A stretch of DNA of 64,000 nucleotides from Sipunculus nudus (lineage: Eukaryota > Annelida > Sipuncula > Golfingiida > Sipunculidae), in the NCBI GenBank assembly GCA_026874595.1, contig CM049306.1, positions 107,217,142 to 107,281,141 of the forward strand, written 5' to 3'. The translations under genes were made by a program, and so were the position numbers. Numbering within the stretch: the stretch's first letter is position 1; each line of letters opens with the position of its first letter. The notes beneath the pieces are model-generated. The model saw only the letters and a list, made by a program, of their open reading frames with translations. It did not search any database and had not been told where the DNA came from. This document shows positions 57,908 to 64,000 of the stretch, in pieces.

Positions 57908-60072
57908 CAGGAACTCTCGGCCCCAGAGACACTCGGACCGGAGACATTCGGCCCATGCGACTCTCGGCCCCAGAGACACTCGGCCAAAGAGACACTCGGC
58001 CCCAGAGACAGTCGGCCCCTAAGCAAGGGGACCTAGCGACACTCGGCCCCGAGGTCGTTCTCAGAGACGCTCGGCCCACAGGCATGGGCGTCGAACGGTG
58101 GGGGACAGGGGGGACATGTTCCCCCCACTTGTTACCCGGGGGCGGGGGGGGGGGGGGGGGGACAACACATAAATTGTCCCCCTCACTCTTTATTTCCAAA
58201 CGTCCTTATTTAGCATTTTTGCTTGATTTTGTACATTATTTGTTAAACGATCCCTTTTTTTGTTTTTTCTTTCATTTTAAGCCATCCCGAAATGGATAAA
58301 TAATTAACCATATACTTAATTTATTACATTTAATTATAAAATTAGGCTAGACCTGGCGTGAGTCATCCGCACATGAGTATGTGTTGACAGCACTGGTCAG
58401 GACACGGCGGGCCCTTTACAAGTGCAATATAAGTATAGCTGTTGTCGAATTGTCAAACAGAGTTGTTGCTTAGGAATATTAGGAAAAAGACCAATAGCGC
58501 GAACCGGAATTTCCATTTTTTTCACTCAAAAGTTAATCAAACAATCGGACATAATGCCAAACACCGGCATTTTTGAATAGATCTACTTGTCTTAACTTAT
58601 GGCATGCATGCAAAAATAATAAAGTTGTACTCATGGCATGATGGTTACATCCTGTAAAATTACCCCTGCGTTTATAAATTAACGGTTAACATGATAGTTT
58701 GGAAAACTCCTGAAGAACATATCCTCACAACAAACAAAAGATCGTGGCCAATTATCTGCTTATGATATCCCACTTGTTAGCACTAAAACTGTTGCTCACA
58801 GACAATTCCCGGCGCCATGAAATCACATGAATTAATCTGAGCGCGCAGGCGTGTATAGAATACTAGATACGAGTCTCTTACTGGCTGTCTCTGCGTGCTA
58901 TAGACAGGGCCTCTTTATGCAAATATGCTGTCTATTTCTCGTCAAGAACGAAATAACAATATTTGGCACCTGTGCATATATTTTCAAAATTATCAAACAC
59001 TTAAATACTAATGAAAAATAGTAACAACAAGAGAATTTTCGTATTTCTTTCAGGATAATGAAGGAATATATTAGTTACCACTCGTTTGATAAAATATATT
59101 CCATTGAAGCTGCGGGGGAAATGACGTTATGTTTTCAGAAACGTCCGTGGTTAAAATTTCGAGTATGACCAGCCATTATTCGAGGTGTACAACTTAAAAT
59201 TATCCTTTCAGACGATGTAAGACATCTGATAATTGAGTCATTATAAAACAATTAAGGGAATGTAAAACAAATAGGCTAAAATGGCTGATATTTTTCGAAA
59301 GAAGTATTGCAGAGTAATCTGAATATATTTTAAAGATTACAAGCATATTCATAATAAAAAGTACTGTTTTGACCGTCAAATTCTGTTGTCTTAAAAAGCA
59401 CTTTGTAGTATTTTGCTATACTGAATAAGCTGTCGCTCAAGGGGGCTATGCCCCCCCCCCCGACCCCCTTTAGCCCCCTGAACCCCCCTTTCGCATATTT
59501 TTATTTACCATTTGTACACATTATGTATACATGCATGTATAAACAATTTCTTAAATGTGCAAGTGAGATTTTACTTCGTGTAACAGTGTCGAGAAAAAGG
59601 TTCATATTATTCCCTTACCTGGACTGTTAAAAAAGGAAACTGTAAAGTGCACTACTGGCAGTATTCTATGATTCTAAAGATATTTTTATACAAAAATGTT
59701 TTGTTATATTAAAATAAAGATTAAAAAAACACCAAGAAAACCCTTGAAATGCGACTTTTCTGTAGAAATACGCATAAATTCTCTTATATACCAAAAGCAT
59801 CAGTTATCCGAACGGACTTCCACAGTGCAGTTAAGGGCGACTCAGTATAACTGCGGGAACAATTGTGTTAACGAGGGGTTTCCCGGGGATTAAATGGGAC
59901 CTGTGGGCCGAGCGTCTCTGAGAATGGCCTCGGGCCGAGTGTCGCTAGGTCCCCTTGCTTAGGGGCCGACTGTCACTGGGGCCGAGTGTCTCTTGGGCCG
60001 AGTGTCTCCGGGCCGAGAGTCGCTTGGGCCGAGTGTCTCCGGGCCGAGTGTCTCTGGGGCCGAGAGTTCCTG
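57908..60072. mobile_element. 2.17-kb element with ~175-bp terminal inverted repeats
   Basis: The left arm (57908-58082) and right arm (59900-60072) are nearly identical in inverted orientation. Each starts CAGGAACTCTCGGCC and each consists of about ten GGCCGAGTGTCTC-type words plus a 'gcaaggggacctagcgac' block. The interior (58083-59899) has poly(G)/poly(C) stretches and no transposase. A second CAG-starting, G-rich terminus-like sequence abuts the left arm (about 58080-58160), suggesting a nested hAT-like fragment. No target duplication was seen. It lies in the intron between the transmembrane exon and the last EGF exon. Confidence 0.8.
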
Positions 60073-60262
60073 TTGTGGTCGCTATTTAAAACGCTGAGTT
60101 AATGGACCCGCGATACATAATGAAAAAAAATAAAATATGCGAGGAGACACATGAGATAAAAGTTTTTATAAGTATGACATGATACTGTTTGTAAAATTAA
60201 AAATAAAACAGTCATTTAGAAGCTACAGTATTAGCAGACCACGTGACGCTGAATCAGGTTAC

Positions 60263-60400
60263 CTTTGTCACACCTTAGTCCCTCGTATCCGCTCAGACAT
60301 TTTCCACCAGGACAGCTCCCGTCAGTGGCGTCACATGTACCGCTCTGACACTTCTTACACTGGTTAGAGCAGCCTTCTCCCCAGAACCCATCGGCACACA
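60263..60400 (-). CDS. EGF-repeat membrane protein, EGF exon 5
   Basis: A 138-nt exon, phase 1 at both ends. It encodes one laminin-type EGF module with eight cysteines in the MEGF pattern: CADGFWGEGC, then C..C..C, DATDGSC, PGGKC, LSGYEGLRC. The acceptor is ttttaag (weak pyrimidine tract for the family) and the donor is gtaacc. It is the last EGF module before the membrane. MEGF10/Draper/SCARF-like proteins use such arrays for binding apoptotic cells or other ligands. Which ligand applies here cannot be told. Confidence 0.88.
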
Positions 60401-60532
60401 CTTAAAAATCAATCAAATACAGACTAGAACCTTCAGGTAACACCAACAATTGCTTATAAATACATGAGCCCTGCTGTTACAGAATAAAAATCTTTGACCG
60501 ACAAAAACTTTGACTAATGATTGTTCACCCTT

Positions 60533-60696
60533 AGGGCCGATTTCCATGATCGTGGAAATATCGCTGCAGTGTAAACCATGTATACCGTTTCCATGATCGC
60601 GGTTCCGTGCGCGGGTAATACTCGCGCGAAAAATTATTAGCGCGATGCGCGATATTTCCGCGCGCGTTTTTTTACGCGATCATGGAAAACGGGTCT
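60533..60696. mobile_element. CpG-rich palindromic MITE in an intron
   Basis: Ends AGGGCCGATTTCCATGATCG and (reverse complement of the right end) AGACCCGTTTTCCATGATCG are inverted. The interior repeats TTTCCATGATCGCGG and contains dense CGCG words (60606-60680) in an AT-rich context. No coding capacity. It lies between EGF exons 4 and 5. Confidence 0.65.
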
Positions 60697-61030
60697 TGTG
60701 TATTTGTCCTAACACTGTTCGTACATCCCTGTGTTGTCATATTGAATAGGTTAAGATGCACTGCTGGGTTAAATAAAATATAATCGGCCTGGTGACCATT
60801 TTTCTTAGTACATTTTTCATTTCTTTAATGGGGTCCAAGTAAAAGCACACATTAACAATATAAGTCTTATATGTATCTTAAATGGTATGCGAGTCAAAAT
60901 CTGCTAACAGAATATGAACTAAGAAAGAGTATAACCGATTAGCATGACATCCCTTGTTTAAAATGCTTAATCGTTACGTCTCCAGCATGTATCTCATATC
61001 AGTTAAACAGAAGTAAATGTGACACGGTAC

Positions 61031-61165
61031 CGTCGCAGTTCGCTCCCGTGTATCCAGGGAGACAGACTCCCGAAGGACACGATCCGTTCCTTGTGTCACA
61101 CGGGCCCCCGTGACACGACTGACAACTATGTATACAGTTCGGTCCCCAAGTCCCCGGATTGCATT
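61031..61165 (-). CDS. EGF-repeat membrane protein, EGF exon 4
   Basis: A 135-nt exon, acceptor ttattctccacag, donor gtaccg, phase 1-1. Eight-cysteine module: CNPGTWGPNC, CQSC, GGPC, TRNGSC, PSGVC, LPGYTGANC. Intact, no frame errors. Confidence 0.88.
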
Positions 61166-61611
61166 CTGTGGAGAATAAGTATACATATATAATAATCCAT
61201 TTTTTCGTACATACATATATGTAAGCCTACGAGTTTAAGGAGCAAATGGGGGGTGTGGGGGGGGGGGGGGGTTAGTAGTATTTTATATAATGGTCTTTGG
61301 GAAAATAGGTTATGATCGGCAAATTAGCTATAATCACATTCATATTTGGTGGGAATCTTAATGAACTCCTGAGCCCTTTTTCCACCGTTTGGATCCTATT
61401 TTGATTTTTAATGCTCCGCGCGCGGGCACATTTACGTGTACACGATAGACATCTCACTAATGTTCCATTTGAAATACAAATTTCTCAGTTTTTTTTATTT
61501 ATAAATGCCATTCCCTTTTCCGTTTTTTTACGTGAAGTAAATCTGAACATTTTGCGTTCTCTCGAGCTGTATTTAGTAATCCATGAATCCTGATTATTCA
61601 ACCTTTCCTAC

Positions 61612-61749
61612 CTGTGTCACACCTGTTTCCCGTGAAGCCTGGTTCACATCGTCCACCCGGACAGGTACCGTCTGTAAAGTTACACACCCCAATCGCGCAT
61701 GCGCCGCATACTCCGTTACAGGCCTCCCCCCATTGTCCGGCGGGGCACT
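61612..61749 (-). CDS. EGF-repeat membrane protein, EGF exon 3
   Basis: A 138-nt exon, acceptor ...gtatgtag, donor gtagga, phase 1-1. Eight-cysteine module: CPAGQWGEAC, GVCGAC, GVC, NFTDGTC (with an N-glycosylation sequon NFT), PGGRC, EPGFTGNRC. Confidence 0.88.
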
Positions 61750-62636
61750 CTACATACACGTGGAAGAGGATAAATTTATTGCGACAAATACATTTGGGGA
61801 GGTTATACAAAATTTCTCCGATTACTGGCAAAACGAATAACCGGACATAATGAATCAATGAGTTAAATCAAATGCTTCACAGACCAATGATCCAACTTGA
61901 TGCGAATTTGAAGGCGCATATGATTTCTGATGCACGATGATGCAATATTATCCCCACTCTGACAATACATACGGAAATATTGTTTAACCAGTGCATTTAA
62001 AATCACAAATTGCATTATAAGCAAGGTCGGGGTTTCAAGAAAACTACTGCTGCATATATGTGACTCTATCAACTGATCCACTAATACAGCTTGTCGGGCA
62101 AAGCTGGAGTCCTTATTCTAATGGATAGGAGAGATGTTAGAATGTTTCCCCATTTTGTAGCTTTGATTGTTTTAGCTGCTTTCATTTGAAAGAGTTATTA
62201 TATGTTCTTTTATTGTCCTTAGCAGATTCTCGGATTTTTCAGATACTGATGTAACTGCAATAAAGGAGTAAAGTTTTCTTTTTTTCTAGTTGGCACTGAA
62301 AAGTAATAGATAAACAAGATTGGTTGCAGATGGTGTAAAAGAAGAGTGTATCATTAAAGCTTACGATTGTCTTAACTCTGTCAAACTACTTGCTATCAAA
62401 CAACCAAGAAAACGCCTGATTTAGATACATTTACAATCAATTTTATTTTCGACTGGAAAACATTGGCCTGATAAAATCCTGGATCCTGCAGAATGTGATT
62501 TGACGTTTTAATAACAAATGGACACTATATTTCAGACGGGGTTATTATTGTGACTTTTATTGTACCAATTATATGCACGAGACGACTAAATAATAAATTG
62601 AAATGTTTTGAGATAACAAAGAACAAAATCTCAAAC
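61750..62636. other. intron between EGF exons 2 and 3
   Basis: Looked at on the minus strand for another cysteine module; none was seen. AT-rich, no repeat recognised. Confidence 0.55.
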
Positions 62637-62777
62637 CAGTGTCACACTTGTCACCAAGGTAACCATCCTGGCATGCATCGTCTTGACATGACCCGTCAAC
62701 ATGGTTACACGTGTCCGCATTCTTACAGTGGCCACAAACCCCTGTGCAGTTTTGTCCCCAGGTTCCTTTCGGGCAGA
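62637..62777 (-). CDS. EGF-repeat membrane protein, EGF exon 2
   Basis: A 141-nt exon, acceptor tttcattccaag, donor gtttga, phase 1-1. Eight-cysteine module: CPKGTWGQNC, TGVCGHC, NADTC, HVDGSC, DDAC, QDGYLGDKC. It has the sequon NCT near the start. Confidence 0.87.
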
Positions 62778-63028
62778 CTTGGAATGAAAGGGTGGGAAAC
62801 ATGTAGTCAGTTGACATATATAGAATGTAACATTTTTTCTGTTCAACGAAGTAATGACAACATGGATATGTTTCATCTTCCTGGAAACGTGCTTGTTCTA
62901 ATTATTTGCAAAGTTACCTTTATACGTTTCCTAAACCTTATCATAATTTTAATGAGATTGCTATGGGTTATGTACGCCTGATACATTAACAAGGGAGGGG
63001 TTGAGGATGATGCTGCTATTCATTTTAC

Positions 63029-63170
63029 CTTGATCACAGGTGTCTCCTGCATACCCCACTTGACACTGGACCGGGCAGGTCCTGTCAGCCTCTGAACACT
63101 TTACTCCGTCGCACTGACCGCATTTACCGCTGCAGTCTGCACCAAAATGATCTTTGGAACATGTTTCCAT
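63029..63170 (-). CDS. EGF-repeat membrane protein, EGF exon 1
   Basis: A 142-nt exon, acceptor ccttttttag, donor gtaaaa. Unlike the others it begins in phase 0 (METCSKDHFGADC...) and ends in phase 1. That fits the phase-0 end of the exon at 63931. Eight cysteines: TC, FGADC, SGKC, GQC, GVKC, EADRTC, PVQC, GYAGDTC. The WG dipeptide is FG here. The Met is internal, not the start codon. Confidence 0.85.
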
Positions 63171-63930
63171 CTAAAAAAGGATATACTTTAAATAATTTTT
63201 ACATTTAGACAATTGCATTTAGACAAATTTGCTACTGCTATTTTATCACCAATGTGAAGGTTGAGACCATTTAATCATGTGATATAATAATATATTAATA
63301 TTAAATAATAAGGTGATTTTTTATACCCAACCTCGGGGAGGAAGGAAGAGCACTGGTCGACCATGGCCTGACAATTTCCTGGCCTCGATAATAATTGCTT
63401 TATTTATCCTTATTCCTTGGCTTGGCTAAACATTTCATAAAGTTTATAAATTTGGAAACCTGCTAGCCCTCCACTCGCAGACTTAAACAGGAAAAGTCTT
63501 CCCTTTTGCTTGTCATCTTGCCTGAGTAGTGTGAAAAAGGCAGTTTGACAAGGGGGCTATTGAAATATAACATTAAATATGAACTGGCATTCTAATTCCA
63601 CAAAGAAAGATGCAATAAAAGGACGCGGCAAAGACCTGAATAAGAGTAACTTAAAATACCTCCCAAAATGCTTGAGAAAATAAATTGATATACAATCTGA
63701 GAAAAACTATTTCGTATAATTTTGTACATTTTAATCGCACAATATTGATATTAAATATTAAGATATTAATAATCAGGTACAGTGACATACAAACGCACGA
63801 ACAAGTATATTGATCACTGAGCTGCCGATAAGTTGTACTGAATGAATGATTTGTCAATTTCAACGAGTATCTATCAAATGAACCATACTTTTTATGGAAA
63901 ATGTGTAAAATAGGTCAATTGATGGGCTAC
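63171..63930. other. intron of the EGF-repeat gene
   Basis: AT-rich, no exon or repeat recognised. Confidence 0.55.
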
Positions 63931-64000
63931 CTGAGAACAATGGAACTTCAAATTACCACACTGGAAAGCGCCGTCACCCATTTTGACGCATTCTGTTCCG
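63931..64000 (-). CDS. EGF-repeat membrane protein, partial upstream exon
   Basis: Runs off the window edge. On the minus strand it reads GTECVKMGDGAFQCGNLKFH followed by CSQ, then the donor gtagcc at phase 0. Three Cys are present but the spacing is not that of the EGF modules, so it is probably part of a different N-terminal domain that I cannot identify. The join to the exon at 63170 is in frame. Confidence 0.7.

Noticed and set aside
57888-58299. Pro/Arg-rich open frames over 57888-58299
   Set aside because: They are translations of the GGCCGAGTGTCTC inverted-repeat arm and the adjacent poly(G).

Overview
The window looks like nuclear DNA from a lophotrochozoan, most likely a bivalve mollusc. 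The evidence is an AT-rich background, genes with canonical GT-AG introns, metazoan gene families, dispersed repeats opening with TCCG/TCTG microsatellites and carrying many AAGGTCA half-sites, tRNA-derived SINEs, small inverted-repeat transposons, and long (TA)n tracts. The species assignment is an inference. There are no operons and no CRISPR array, and nothing prokaryotic is visible.

Four protein-coding loci can be supported. (1) The last two exons of GINS4/SLD5, a subunit of the GINS replication helicase complex, lie on + at 18163-18253 and 21885-21981, with a poly(A) signal at 22373. Earlier exons were not recognised. (2) A glycogen-targeting PP1 regulatory subunit (PPP1R3B/C-like) is encoded by one coding exon at 26238-27200 (+). 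It appears to have a noncoding first exon ending at 24593 and a CpG-rich promoter with a perfect CRE, two CCAAT boxes and a CACGTG E-box. (3) A second, diverged PPP1R3 paralogue is intronless in its coding part at 37232-38158 (+), with a TATA box, several upstream ORFs and a poly(A) signal at 38635. (4) The 3' half of a multiple-EGF-like, single-pass membrane protein (MEGF/Draper/SCARF-like) lies on the minus strand, 64000 down to about 57370. It has one partial N-terminal exon, five laminin-type EGF exons, a transmembrane exon, and possibly a short tail exon at 55840-55891.

The PPP1R3 genes would both recruit protein phosphatase 1 (through an RVxF-type motif) to glycogen (through a CBM21 domain) and so promote glycogen synthesis. 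They sit in tandem about 10 kb apart on the same strand. GINS4 and the EGF-repeat gene are functionally unrelated neighbours.

The rest is largely mobile and repetitive DNA. 1-18 kb: intronic or intergenic DNA, a TTAA-flanked MITE, a CRE-bearing MITE abutting a 12.5-copy 45-bp tandem array, and a 2.6-kb repeat family. 18-24 kb: GINS4, whose last intron is mostly a second copy of the 2.6-kb repeat. 24-39 kb: the two PPP1R3 genes, separated by an inverted-repeat element, SINEs and (TA)n tracts. 39-57 kb: microsatellites, a Lys/Gly-coding minisatellite, a hAT-type MITE with a perfect 8-bp target duplication, and a 20-copy, indel-free 81-bp satellite. 57-64 kb: the EGF-repeat gene, with a 2.2-kb inverted-repeat element in one intron and a CpG-rich palindromic MITE in another.
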